A stretch of DNA of 64,000 bases from Pseudopelobacter sp964542535. Lineage in GTDB: Bacteria > Desulfobacterota > Desulfuromonadia > Geobacterales > Pseudopelobacteraceae. The stretch lies in NCBI GenBank assembly GCA_964542535.1, contig CAZIUE010000008.1, positions 62,001-126,000 on the forward strand, written 5' to 3'. Within the stretch, counting starts at the first letter, position 1. Every line of letters starts with the position of its first letter. Below the pieces are notes generated by a model. The model had not been told where the DNA came from, made no database searches, and saw nothing but the letters and a program-made list of their open reading frames with translations. The translations under genes and the position numbers were made by a program. Below, piece by piece: positions 29,757-38,227 of the stretch.

Positions 29757-29785
29757 AGTGTACATTACGGACATAACCACGTCAA
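29757..29785 (-). promoter_or_regulatory. Sigma-70 promoter of the Phd/RelE pair
   Basis: Minus strand TTGACG (29785-29780), 17-base spacer, TACACT (29762-29757), 24 bases before the antitoxin start. The spacing and position suit autoregulation by the antitoxin. Confidence 0.65.
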
Positions 29786-29789
29786 ATAG

Positions 29790-30582
29790 TATGTAACAGC
29801 ATGCAACCGGTTGTCGGCTATCCGGATGGCAAAGATCCTGGGAAAAGGGAGCTGCTCCCTTCAACCCTGATCAGGGGGCAATTCAACATATGAGTTTGTG
29901 AAAAACCCGTAGTAGGAGCAGCTTGTGCGGAACCTTGAGCCTGGTGGCATCGGTCCAAGTAAGGACAGGGGCGTGGGTTGAGAGAGGCATAAGATTCAGA
30001 TGTTCCAAAGGATGGATTTCCAAAGGATGGATTCTCAGTTCATGCTATTTGTCCTATAAAAACTTTCGAGTCAGAGTTCGTGGAAAAAAGCAGGACGCTT
30101 CCTGCTATTTTTCACACCCCCACCTTTCTCCCGCCTCTTCCCAATCAACCCCTTGAAATTCTTACCCTAGCTGATCTCATTTACCACGAGAATACGAAGG
30201 ACACGAAGAAAAGCATTTTTCAAAAAAAATTCTTCGTGTCCTTTATTTCTGGAAATAAAAGAACGCCCCACCGGCATCCTGCCGGTAAAGCGGCCCGTTT
30301 ATCAACCCCGTTCCCTCATACCCCCCATCATTTACCCCATAACATAAAATTTCACTCACCCTACCCCACGGCACCACCGCTGTCAACGCGCTACGGCAAT
30401 CACCATGGCACAATGCAGCGTAGCTCAGCCTATCCGCACAACACCCGCATCACCGCGTCCGGTTCACGGTCAACATACTTCCCCGTCCGGCCCTATGACC
30501 CATCAGCACCACTTATTCCTTATCCCCCCCTCCACACAAAAAATTGCCCCCCTCCCCCCCTTTATGCTACACATAGCCCCCC
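29790..30582. other. Long non-coding gap upstream of rep
   Basis: About 790 bases without a convincing gene. Base composition is visibly more AT-rich than in the neighbours, especially around 29990-30350, and codon structure is absent. It contains the repeat-hairpin at 30184-30243. A TATGCT at 30563-30568, just before the rep start, could be a -10 element. Confidence 0.6.
30184..30243. repeat. Period-9 repeat forming a long hairpin
   Basis: Three 9-bp units (CCACGAGAA, TACGAAGGA, CACGAAGAA) at 30184-30210 are followed by a perfect 14-bp inverse arm at 30230-30243. The arm pairs with 30197-30210 across a 19-base AT-rich loop. Confidence 0.7.
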
Positions 30583-32601
30583 ATGAAGAAACTCAACCCG
30601 CAACAGTTCCTGGCAGTGCGCCACACCGAGGGGCCGCTCCTGATCCTGGCCGGGGCAGGCTCCGGCAAGACCCAGGTCATCACCACCCGCATCGTCCACC
30701 TGATCAGGGACAAACGGGTCCCGGCCGACAAGATCCTGGCGGTGACCTTCACCAACAAGGCCGCCCGGGAGATGCGCGAGCGGGTGCTGAAGATGGCCGG
30801 CAGAAGCGCCGAGGGGATCATCATCTCCACCTTCCACTCCCTGGGGGTGCGCATCCTCAGGCGCGACATCAGGACGCTCGGCTTCAAGCCCAACTTCTCC
30901 ATCTACTCCTCCTCGGACCAGGCCGGTGTACTGCGTCAGGCCATGCGCGAGCGCAACATCGACCCCAAGCAGTGCGACCCGGACGCGATTCTCTGGCGCA
31001 TCTCCGGCGCCAAGAACCGCCTGGTGAGCCCCCATGAGTTCACCCCTGCAAGCGACGACCGGATAGAGTTGGCCACCGCCAGCGTCTACCCCCGCTACCA
31101 GGAGCTGCTGAAGGGGTTCAACGCCATCGACTTCGACGACATCATCATGATGTCGGTGAAGCTGCTGCAAAGCACCCCGGCCATCCTGGAGCACTGGCAG
31201 CAGCGCTTCAGCCACATCATGGTGGACGAATACCAGGACACCAACGCCTCCCAGTATCTGCTGATCTCGCTGCTGGCCAAACGCCACGGCAACCTCTGCG
31301 TGGTGGGGGACGACGACCAGTCCATCTACGGCTGGCGGGGTGCCGAGGTGCGCAACATCCTGAACTTCGATCGCGACCACCCCGGCTGCCGGGTGATCAA
31401 GCTGGAGCAGAACTACCGCTCCACCAGCTCCATCCTGGACGCCGCCAACGCAGTCATCAAAAACAACAGCCTGCGCACGGACAAGGCGCTCTGGACCGCC
31501 CTGGGCACAGGGCGCCGGATCGACCTGATCCTGGCCGGGAGCGAGGAGGACGAGGCGGCGCAGGTGGTGGAACGGATGCTGATGGAGCAGTACCGGGACA
31601 AGCTCTCCTGGTCGGACCTGGCCATCCTCTATCGCTCCAACTCCCAGAGCCGGGCATTCGAGGAGCGGCTGCGTCAGGAGCGCATCCCCTACGTGGTCAT
31701 CGGCGGCCAGCAGTTCTACGAGCGCAAGGAGGTCAAGGACGCCATCGCCTACCTGAAGGTGATCGATAATCCCAGCGACGAGGCCTCGCTGCTGCGGATC
31801 ATCAACTTCCCCCGCCGGGGGATCGGCGACACCACCCTGGTGCGGCTGAACCAGTGGTCCCTGGAGCACGACCTGCCGCTGTTCCAGACCCTGGGAAGGG
31901 TGCGGGAGATTCCGGATATCTCCGAGTCGGCCAAGCGGGCGGTGGAATCGTTCCACGCCATGATGAAGGGGGTAATCGGAGGGTTCAGACAGGAGCGGTT
32001 GGGGGAGCAGGTCAATGCCCTGTTCAACCGCCTGCGCATCGAGGATGAGCTGTACCGCACCCTGAACGACGCGGCCCAGGCCAAAAAACGGATCGAGAAC
32101 ATCGAGCAGGTGGTCAACTCCCTGGCCTTCTACGAGGAACGAAATCCCCAAGGGACCCTGTCCGGTTTTCTGGAGAGCATCTCGCTCATGGACGAGGACA
32201 AGCCGGGGGAGGACGACAAGGAGCAGGCAACGAATGCCGTCACACTCATGTCGCTCCACTCCAGCAAGGGGCTGGAGTTCAGCCATGTCTTTCTGGTGGG
32301 GATGGAGGAAGACCTGCTCCCCCACAGGCGCTCCATCGAGGAGGACCCGACCGTTGCCGAGGAGCGGCGGCTCTGCTACGTGGGCATCACCCGGGCCCGG
32401 CGCCACCTGACCATCTCCCGCTGCCTGACCCGCCGCAAGTACGGGGCCCTGGAGCAGCGCAATCCCAGCCGTTTCCTGGCCGAGATACCGGAGCATCTTT
32501 TGAACAGCGAGGGGTGCGAACAGCAGGAAGGGGCAAAGGATTCAGACTCCATGGCGGCCGACTTCTTCGCCCAGATGCTGGGGGACGGCAGTGAACAGTG
32601 A
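30583..32601 (+). CDS. rep: Rep/UvrD-type ATP-dependent DNA helicase
   Basis: Superfamily 1A 3'-5' helicase of 672 residues. Walker A AGAGSGKT lies near residue 24, followed by TFTNKAAREM, VDEYQDTN (Walker B), GDDDQSIYGWRGAEV, LEQNYRSTSSILDAAN, LMSLHSSKGLEFSHVFLVG and CYVGITRARRHL. The length and the start LNPQQFLAVRHTEGPLLIL are closest to E. coli Rep, though PcrA/UvrD naming is common. No Shine-Dalgarno is visible before the ATG, which is preceded by a C-run. The last residues (SEQ) and the stop codon are encoded by the heptameric repeat array that continues to dgt. Confidence 0.93.
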   Translation: MKKLNPQQFLAVRHTEGPLLILAGAGSGKTQVITTRIVHLIRDKRVPADKILAVTFTNKAAREMRERVLKMAGRSAEGIIISTFHSLGVRILRRDIRTLGFKPNFSIYSSSDQAGVLRQAMRERNIDPKQCDPDAILWRISGAKNRLVSPHEFTPASDDRIELATASVYPRYQELLKGFNAIDFDDIIMMSVKLLQSTPAILEHWQQRFSHIMVDEYQDTNASQYLLISLLAKRHGNLCVVGDDDQSIYGWRGAEVRNILNFDRDHPGCRVIKLEQNYRSTSSILDAANAVIKNNSLRTDKALWTALGTGRRIDLILAGSEEDEAAQVVERMLMEQYRDKLSWSDLAILYRSNSQSRAFEERLRQERIPYVVIGGQQFYERKEVKDAIAYLKVIDNPSDEASLLRIINFPRRGIGDTTLVRLNQWSLEHDLPLFQTLGRVREIPDISESAKRAVESFHAMMKGVIGGFRQERLGEQVNALFNRLRIEDELYRTLNDAAQAKKRIENIEQVVNSLAFYEERNPQGTLSGFLESISLMDEDKPGEDDKEQATNAVTLMSLHSSKGLEFSHVFLVGMEEDLLPHRRSIEEDPTVAEERRLCYVGITRARRHLTISRCLTRRKYGALEQRNPSRFLAEIPEHLLNSEGCEQQEGAKDSDSMAADFFAQMLGDGSEQ

Positions 32602-32686
32602 ACAGTGATCAGTGATCAGTGATCAGTGATCAGGGAACAGGGATCAGTGATCAGGGAACACCACTACCCACTGCCCACTGATCACT
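32589..32686. repeat. Heptameric repeat array between convergent rep and dgt
   Basis: Fourteen 7-bp units in unbroken phase (98 bp). Units are CAGTGAA, CAGTGAT (five copies), CAGGGAA, CAGGGAT, then CACCACT, ACCCACT, GCCCACT and GATCACT. The array starts inside the rep coding end and stops one base before the dgt stop codon. CAGTGATCAG and its inverse at the two ends could form a hairpin and serve as a bidirectional terminator. Confidence 0.88.
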
Positions 32687-32687
32687 G

Positions 32688-33830
32688 CTACACCCTTTCA
32701 TACGGTTCGAACAGGCGGCGGTATTCGTCCATGGCGAAACGGTCGGTCATGCCGGCGATGTAGTCGCACACCACCCGCTGCAGGCCGCAGCGCTGATAGC
32801 GGGCCTGGTACTTGGGCGGCAGCAGGTTGGGAAAGCGCAGGTAGGTCTCGAACAGGCGGGTGATGACGATCTCGGACTTGACCCGCATCTTGTCCACCTT
32901 GTGGTGGCGGTAGAGATTCTCGAACAGGAAACGTTTCAATTCCCCGGCGTTGGCGGTGACCGGTTCGCTGAAATGGGCCACGCAGCGGTTCACCAGCCGC
33001 AGGTCATCGCCGCAGGTGATACCGAAGCGCTCCAGGTTGGCCTCGATCACGGCGCAGAGGTCGGCGATCTGCAGACCGATCAGGGCGCTGATGGTCTGGT
33101 ACACCAGCCGCCGGTCGTCGATGGCCGGATACTTGCCGCGCACCCCCGAGCTGACCTGGCGCCACAGCTCCACCTGATCCAGCATGGCCAGGGTGAGATG
33201 CCCGGCCTTGAGGCCATCGTCGATGTCGTGGTTGTTGTAGGCGATCTCGTCGGCAAAGTTGATGATCTGGGCCTCGATGGAGGGCACCACCCCCGGCAGG
33301 TATTCGTGCATGATGTCCAGGGGAGCGTCGTAGGGAGAGGCGTGCTTGAGGATCCCCTCGCGTACCTCCCAGGTTAGGTTGAGTCCGTTGAAACCGGGAT
33401 AGCGTTCCTCCAGGGAGTCCACCACGCGGAACGACTGCAGGTTGTGCTCGAACCCCCCGTAATCCTCCATCAGGCGGTCCAGCACCTCCTCGCCGGTGTG
33501 GCCGAAAGGGGTGTGCCCCAGGTCGTGGGCCAGGGCCAGGGCCTCGGTCAACTCCTCGTTCAGGCGCAGCCTGCGGGCGATGGCCCGGCCGATCTGGGAC
33601 ACCTCCAGGGAGTGGGTCAACCGGGTGCGGTAGTAATCCCCCTCGTGGTTGACGAACACCTGGGTCTTGTACTCCAGTCTGCGAAAGGCGGCGCAATGGA
33701 TGATCCGGTCCCGGTCCCGCTCAAAGGCCGGGCGGTTGTCGCGAAACTCCTCGGCATGCTTCCTGCCCAGGGAGCGGGCGCTGCTACAGGCATAGGGCGC
33801 CAGGTCGCCCCGTTCCACGGAATCGCTCAT
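32688..33830 (-). CDS. dgt: Deoxyguanosinetriphosphate triphosphohydrolase-like HD protein
   Basis: Hydrolyses dNTPs to nucleoside and tripolyphosphate. I start at MSDSVERGDLAPYACS (380 residues), with AGGAGG 7 bases upstream. The metal-binding HD residues are in RLTHSLEVSQIGR, ALAHDLGHTPFGHTGEE and FADEIAYNNHDIDDG. The length fits the shorter dGTPase-like group rather than E. coli Dgt (about 505 residues). It is convergent with rep across the repeat array. Confidence 0.92.
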   Translation of the reverse strand: MSDSVERGDLAPYACSSARSLGRKHAEEFRDNRPAFERDRDRIIHCAAFRRLEYKTQVFVNHEGDYYRTRLTHSLEVSQIGRAIARRLRLNEELTEALALAHDLGHTPFGHTGEEVLDRLMEDYGGFEHNLQSFRVVDSLEERYPGFNGLNLTWEVREGILKHASPYDAPLDIMHEYLPGVVPSIEAQIINFADEIAYNNHDIDDGLKAGHLTLAMLDQVELWRQVSSGVRGKYPAIDDRRLVYQTISALIGLQIADLCAVIEANLERFGITCGDDLRLVNRCVAHFSEPVTANAGELKRFLFENLYRHHKVDKMRVKSEIVITRLFETYLRFPNLLPPKYQARYQRCGLQRVVCDYIAGMTDRFAMDEYRRLFEPYERV

Positions 33831-34199
33831 ACAGGTTCCTCCTCCCCCCCTTGATAGCACAGTTTCCACGCCAGAACACCGTATTTTCAATCCTCTGGCA
33901 CGACCGATCCCTCAACGCTCCCGCTCCCGACGCTGCCGAGGCCGCCCGCTTATTCCCCGGCAACAGCCAACCGCCGTGTGCGCCACGACGGGGCATGCTT
34001 CCCCTCCCTGCCGCGTCCCCAGACGCTGGTTTCCCCGAACAAATCAGGAAAATTATTTTGACATCCCCTGGTACACATGTTAATTGGTAATACAACTAAG
34101 CCAAATCACCATTACCCCATAGCAACGACGTGCCGCTCGCGCGGCGGACGATTCCAGGATTGGCACAATCAAACAGCAAATCAGCAGAGGAGGACGCAG
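33831..34199. other. Divergent promoter region between dgt and the oxidase operon
   Basis: A 369-base gap between divergent genes without a plausible gene. The right part carries the oxidase promoter and a GntR-like operator; the left part should hold the dgt promoter, which I could not locate with confidence. Confidence 0.5.
34058..34096 (+). promoter_or_regulatory. Promoter with GntR (LldR/PdhR-like) operator before the oxidase operon
   Basis: TTGACA at 34058-34063 is followed after 17 bases by TAATTG (34081-34086). Overlapping this -10 element is AATTGGTAATACAAC (34082-34096), an imperfect match to the AATTGGTnnnACCAATT palindrome of LldR/PdhR-type GntR repressors. Operator assignment is by resemblance only; no GntR gene is in the window. 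Confidence 0.5.
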
Positions 34200-35594
34200 A
34201 TGCTTGACAGTTCGATCATCCAGAAACTCGAAGCCCTGGTCGGGAAAGAAAACGTGCTGACCAGCAAGATGGATCTGGTGGCCTACAGCTACGACGCCAC
34301 CGCGGACGTACCCCGCCAGATGCCGGACGTTGTGGTGCTTCCCACCACGAGCGAGATGGTCCAGGAGATCGTGAACCTGGCCCGGGCCCACAAGATCGCC
34401 ATCTATCCCCGCGGTTCCGGCACCAACCTGAGCGGCGGCACCATCCCGCTCAAGAAGGGGATCGTGCTTTCCATGCAGCGGATGAACAAGATCCTGGACG
34501 TCGACGCCGCCAACCTGACCGCCGTGGTGCAGCCGGGGGTGGTCATCGCCGCCCTGAACGCCGCGGTGGCGCCCCACGGCCTGATCTACCCCCCCGATCC
34601 CGGTACGGTTACCACCGCCTCCATGGGCGGTTCCTGCGCCGAGAACTCCGGCGGCCTGCGCGGCCTCAAGTACGGCGTGACCAAGAACTATATCATGGGG
34701 CTGGAAGTGGTCCTGGCCAATGGCGAGAAGGTCCGCTTCGGCGGCAAGACCGTCAAGAACGTCACCGCCTACGACTTCTCCAACCTGTTCGTCGGCTCCG
34801 AGGGAACCCTGGGGATCATCACCGAGATCACCGCCAAGCTGATCCCGGCGCCCAAGTACCGCCGCAGCATGATGGGTATCTTCAAGACCATCGAGGATGC
34901 GGGCAATGCCGTTGCCGGCATCATCGCGGCCCAGGTCATCCCGGCCACCCTGGAAATCATGGACCAGATGACCATCCGCACTGTCGAGGACTTCGCCAAC
35001 ATCGGCCTCCCCACGGACGCCAAGGCCCTGCTCCTGATCGAGGTGGACGGCATGTCCCAGGACGTGGTCACCACGGAGGCAGAGGCGGTCATGAACGTGG
35101 TCAAGACCAACAACGGCGACCTGCACACCGCAGACACCGACCAGGAGCGCGATCAGCTCTGGACCGCCCGGCGCAACGCCCTGCCGGCCCTGGCATCCCT
35201 GAACAACACCGTGGTCCTGGAGGATGCCACCGTGCCCCGGAGCCGTATCACCGACATGCTGGTGGCCTGCGAGAATATTGGCAAAAAATACGACCTGACC
35301 CTGGGAACCTTCGGCCATGCCGGCGACGGAAACCTGCACCCCACCATCCTGTGCGACAAGTACAACAAGGACGAAATCTCGCGGGTGCACAAGGCGGTGG
35401 ACGAGATCTTCGAGGCTGCCCTGGGTTTCGGCGGCACCCTCTCGGGCGAGCACGGCATCGGTATCGCCAAGATGAAGTACCTCGGTAACGAACTGGGCCA
35501 GAGTGGCCTGAACCTGATGAGAAGCATCAAGGAAGCCCTTGACCCCGAATACCTGTTAAACCCCGGGAAAATGGTTCCCCTGAAAGAGGTATGA
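34200..35594 (+). CDS. FAD-linked oxidase GlcD-like (glycolate/D-lactate dehydrogenase catalytic subunit)
   Basis: Catalytic flavoprotein that oxidises a 2-hydroxyacid, probably D-lactate or glycolate. I start at MLDSSIIQKLEALVGKENV (464 residues), with GAGGAGG upstream. The N-terminal FAD_binding_4 domain has PRGSGTNLSGGTIPL (around 75-89) and VGSEGTLGIITEI; the C-terminal FAD-oxidase_C domain has LGTFGHAGDGNLHPTI and LSGEHGIGIAKMKYL. It overlaps the next gene (ATGA), which supplies Fe-S clusters. The pair probably passes electrons to the quinone pool; the exact substrate is inferred. Confidence 0.9.
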   Translation: MLDSSIIQKLEALVGKENVLTSKMDLVAYSYDATADVPRQMPDVVVLPTTSEMVQEIVNLARAHKIAIYPRGSGTNLSGGTIPLKKGIVLSMQRMNKILDVDAANLTAVVQPGVVIAALNAAVAPHGLIYPPDPGTVTTASMGGSCAENSGGLRGLKYGVTKNYIMGLEVVLANGEKVRFGGKTVKNVTAYDFSNLFVGSEGTLGIITEITAKLIPAPKYRRSMMGIFKTIEDAGNAVAGIIAAQVIPATLEIMDQMTIRTVEDFANIGLPTDAKALLLIEVDGMSQDVVTTEAEAVMNVVKTNNGDLHTADTDQERDQLWTARRNALPALASLNNTVVLEDATVPRSRITDMLVACENIGKKYDLTLGTFGHAGDGNLHPTILCDKYNKDEISRVHKAVDEIFEAALGFGGTLSGEHGIGIAKMKYLGNELGQSGLNLMRSIKEALDPEYLLNPGKMVPLKEV

Positions 35595-36937
35595 CCATGA
35601 GCACGGCACCACACGCGAAAACAAAATCCGGCACAACCTACCACGACGACCTGGAGATCGTGCGCCAGGAACTGGACAAGTGCATGAAGTGCGGCAACTG
35701 CATGGCGGTCTGCCCGGTGTATTCCATCGACAGGGTGGAGTCGGCGGTTACCCGCTCCAAGATTGCCGTTGCTGATGCGGTTCTGTCCGGCGACCTCTCC
35801 CTGGATGACCCCCAAGTCTATCACATGGTCTTCAACTGCCTGGTGTGCAAGTCCTGCATGACCAACTGCCCCACCAAGGTCAACTTCGATCGCATCGTCC
35901 TGGCCCTCAGGGCCGCCCTGGTGCGGAAGAACGGACTCCCCTGGCTGAAGAAGATGATCTTCTCCACCCTGAAGCACCCCAAGCTGTTCGATACCGGCAT
36001 GAGGGTGGGCGCCGCGATGCAGGGACTGGTCTTCCGCACCGACAAGACCAAGAAGGCCATCTCCCCCCGCTCGCCCTTTGCCGCCCTGGGAGAGGGGTTC
36101 GGCTTCGACGCCGACCGGCAGATGCCGGAACTGACCGTTACCCCCCTGCGGGACCGGGTACCCGAGGTGGTCAGGGTGGACAAACCGGCCCTCAAGGTCA
36201 CCTTTTTCACCGGTGACTCCCTGAACTACTTCTACCCCGATGCCGGCCAGGACCTGATCGACGTGCTCACCGCCAACAACATCGAGGTGCACATATCCAA
36301 AGAGCAGTCCTGCTGCGGCGTGCCGGTGCTGGTGCATGGCGACATCGACACCGTACGCACCCTTGCCAGAAACAACATCGACGCCATGGACAAGACCGGC
36401 AGCGACTACCTGATCACAGGCTGCGGCTCCTGCGGCGGCGCCTGGAAGCACGACTACGTGGAGCTTCTGGCGGCCGACCCGGTGTACGGCCCCAAGGCCA
36501 AGTACTGGGCCGAACGCACCTATGACATCTCCACCTTCCTCACCAAAGTGATCAGCTTCCGCAAGCCCAAGGGTGAGGTCAGGTCGGTGGTTACCTACCA
36601 CGACTCCTGCCACCTGAAGAAATCCATGAAGGTATTCGCCGAGCCGCGGGAGATACTGAAGAGCATCCCCGGCCTCACCTTCAAGGAGATGTCGGCCCCT
36701 GACACCTGCTGCGGCAGCGGCGGCTCCTACGTAGTGTCCCACTACGAGACCGCCTCCGGCATCGGCAAACGCAAGGCCGAGGACATCAACAAAACCGGCG
36801 CCGACACCGTCTCCGTGGGCTGTCCCGCCTGCATGATGCAGCTCCTGGACAACATCAACCGTTTCGGCAATGCCCAGAAGACCCGCCACTACATCTCGCT
36901 CCTGGCCGAATCCTACCGCAAGGAAAAGAGTATATAG
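35591..36937 (+). CDS. GlcF-like Fe-S oxidoreductase subunit
   Basis: Electron-transfer partner of the GlcD-like protein, 448 residues. Two [4Fe-4S] ferredoxin motifs (CMKCGNCMAVCP around residue 31 and CLVCKSCMTNCP around 86) precede two CCG domains (SCCGVPVLVHGD ... CGSCGGAWKHD; TCCGSGGSYVVSH ... GCPACMMQL). This arrangement is that of GlcF/LldE-type heterodisulfide-reductase-like subunits. The start overlaps the upstream stop; a second ATG lies two codons on. A strong hairpin follows the gene. Confidence 0.9.
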   Translation: MTMSTAPHAKTKSGTTYHDDLEIVRQELDKCMKCGNCMAVCPVYSIDRVESAVTRSKIAVADAVLSGDLSLDDPQVYHMVFNCLVCKSCMTNCPTKVNFDRIVLALRAALVRKNGLPWLKKMIFSTLKHPKLFDTGMRVGAAMQGLVFRTDKTKKAISPRSPFAALGEGFGFDADRQMPELTVTPLRDRVPEVVRVDKPALKVTFFTGDSLNYFYPDAGQDLIDVLTANNIEVHISKEQSCCGVPVLVHGDIDTVRTLARNNIDAMDKTGSDYLITGCGSCGGAWKHDYVELLAADPVYGPKAKYWAERTYDISTFLTKVISFRKPKGEVRSVVTYHDSCHLKKSMKVFAEPREILKSIPGLTFKEMSAPDTCCGSGGSYVVSHYETASGIGKRKAEDINKTGADTVSVGCPACMMQLLDNINRFGNAQKTRHYISLLAESYRKEKSI

Positions 36938-36969
36938 CGGCACGATCTCGTATCGATATGAAGTGAACC

Positions 36970-37009
36970 AACAACAGAGCCTCCCCCTTCGCGGGGAGGC
37001 TCTGTTGTT
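36970..37009 (+). terminator. Hairpin after the oxidase operon
   Basis: A perfect 17-bp inverted repeat (36970-36986 with 36993-37009) with a 6-base loop, 33 bases after the GlcF-like stop. There is no U-run, but the stem is very stable. Confidence 0.65.
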
Positions 37010-37372
37010 CACGTCTCCGACCGGAAACGAGATATCGCCCCCCCTCTCACCCACCATTCGGCACGCAGCCGCCGTTTCCTGTTTCATATTTCATCTGTTA
37101 TTCAAAGCTGTTGCAACTGCCTCCTCCGCTCTGTAAACCTGACCGACACATTATCTCCCCCTTTTTTGCCGCTGCTGACATCCAACCGGCCGCGTCGGAC
37201 GAACAGTGGACATAACTGAAAGGATTTACTCGCCATTTATGGGCAATACCTGAACGGCATATCATTCTCTCACCTGACATCTCCACGCAAAAAGTGTCGA
37301 CCCACCTTACAACCAACGCATTCCTCGCCACGACACACTCAATCAATCAATAAAATTGAGACATTACAAACC

Positions 37373-37388
37373 TGGCACTCCGTATGCT
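37373..37388 (+). promoter_or_regulatory. Sigma-54 (RpoN) -24/-12 promoter of PEP-CTERM gene 1
   Basis: TGGCACTCCGTATGCT matches the RpoN consensus TGGCAC-N5-TTGC, with the invariant GG and GC 12 bases apart and one mismatch (A for T at -14). It lies about 80 bases before the start codon of the PEP-CTERM gene. Confidence 0.72.
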
Positions 37389-37469
37389 TCTTGCTAAGCA
37401 CACAATAACATCGTTATACAAAGAGGGTGTTTCGTGCTGAACCAGCACACAACAGGAAAGGAGAACGTC

Positions 37470-38144
37470 ATGAAAGGCATGGTGAGGGCACTGTTTCTGG
37501 TCGGTACGCTGCTGTTTTCCCTGGCGGGCATCGCAGGGGCGGCCACCCTGGGCGTGGGCGATACGATCTACATCCGTTCCGGCCTCAGAACCCTGAACGG
37601 TGGGGAGTTCATGATCTATGGCGCTCCTGGAAGAATCGACTACCTCTTCAGCAGCTTCTGTCTCGAACGGGATGAATCACTAATGACCGATGACACCCCC
37701 TTTATCGTTGACAGCATCAGTGACTCGGCGCAGCTCGGCGGGATCAACACCAATAGCGGCGACCCACTGGACCAGAAGACCAAATGGTTGTACTGGAATT
37801 TCCTGCAAGGACGGCTGGATGACATCTCATCCTTCGAGTATAACGATCCCTACTCCATGGATGCCGTTCAGCTCCTGATCTGGCAGACTGAGGGAGAAGG
37901 GACTCCCGATTATTCAGCGAACGCCTCACTGATTCAGCCCATCATGAACGAACTTGCCGGTTACTATGACGCAACAGGTAAGGATGAGGGGTTCGGCGAC
38001 GTGAGAGCCCTGAACATTTCCTACGCAACCGGCGGCATTGCCCAGAGCATCCTCGTGGCGGTGCCGGAACCGGGAACCATGGTCCTGCTGGGCATGGGCA
38101 TGCTGGGCCTGGCGGTATTCGGAAAACGGCGCATGAATCGTTAG
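37470..38144 (+). CDS. PEP-CTERM sorting-domain protein 1
   Basis: Secreted protein of 224 residues with a signal peptide (MKGMVRALFLVGTLLFSL ... AGAA) and a C-terminal PEP-CTERM signal: VPEPGTMVLLGMGMLGLAV then basic FGKRRMNR. Such proteins are processed by exosortase and linked to exopolysaccharide. I start at ATG 37470 because AGGAG lies just upstream; a GTG 36 bases earlier would add unrelated residues. The middle (KTKWLYWNFLQGRL, AVQLLIWQTEGEG) has no assigned function. It stands alone between two terminators, with an RpoN promoter. Exosortase is not in this window. Confidence 0.85.
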   Translation: MKGMVRALFLVGTLLFSLAGIAGAATLGVGDTIYIRSGLRTLNGGEFMIYGAPGRIDYLFSSFCLERDESLMTDDTPFIVDSISDSAQLGGINTNSGDPLDQKTKWLYWNFLQGRLDDISSFEYNDPYSMDAVQLLIWQTEGEGTPDYSANASLIQPIMNELAGYYDATGKDEGFGDVRALNISYATGGIAQSILVAVPEPGTMVLLGMGMLGLAVFGKRRMNR

Positions 38145-38172
38145 CGCCGCACGCGGCTCGACGCTTTGGCAG

Positions 38173-38208
38173 ACAAAAGACGGTACCCTCTCGGGTACCG
38201 TCTTTTGT
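38173..38208. terminator. Bidirectional terminator between PEP-CTERM gene 1 and the aldolase
   Basis: A perfect 16-bp inverted repeat (38173-38188 with 38193-38208), loop TCTC. The stem ends in AAAA/TTTT on both sides, so it can act on both convergent transcripts. Confidence 0.88.
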
Positions 38209-38227
38209 AATTCCTGCTTCGCGGCGT

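Larger units (their letters stand above)
36938..37469. other. Gap upstream of the first PEP-CTERM gene
   Basis: Just over 500 bases with a hairpin at its left end and a sigma-54 promoter at its right end. I see no gene in between. The right half is more AT-rich than its surroundings. Confidence 0.55.

Noticed and set aside
32589..32686. CRISPR-like repeat array
   Set aside because: Units are 7 bp and contiguous with no spacers, and no cas genes are nearby.
34158..34180. TGGCAC sequence upstream of the GlcD-like gene as an RpoN site
   Set aside because: The downstream GC is 14 instead of 12 bases after the GG, so the spacing is wrong.
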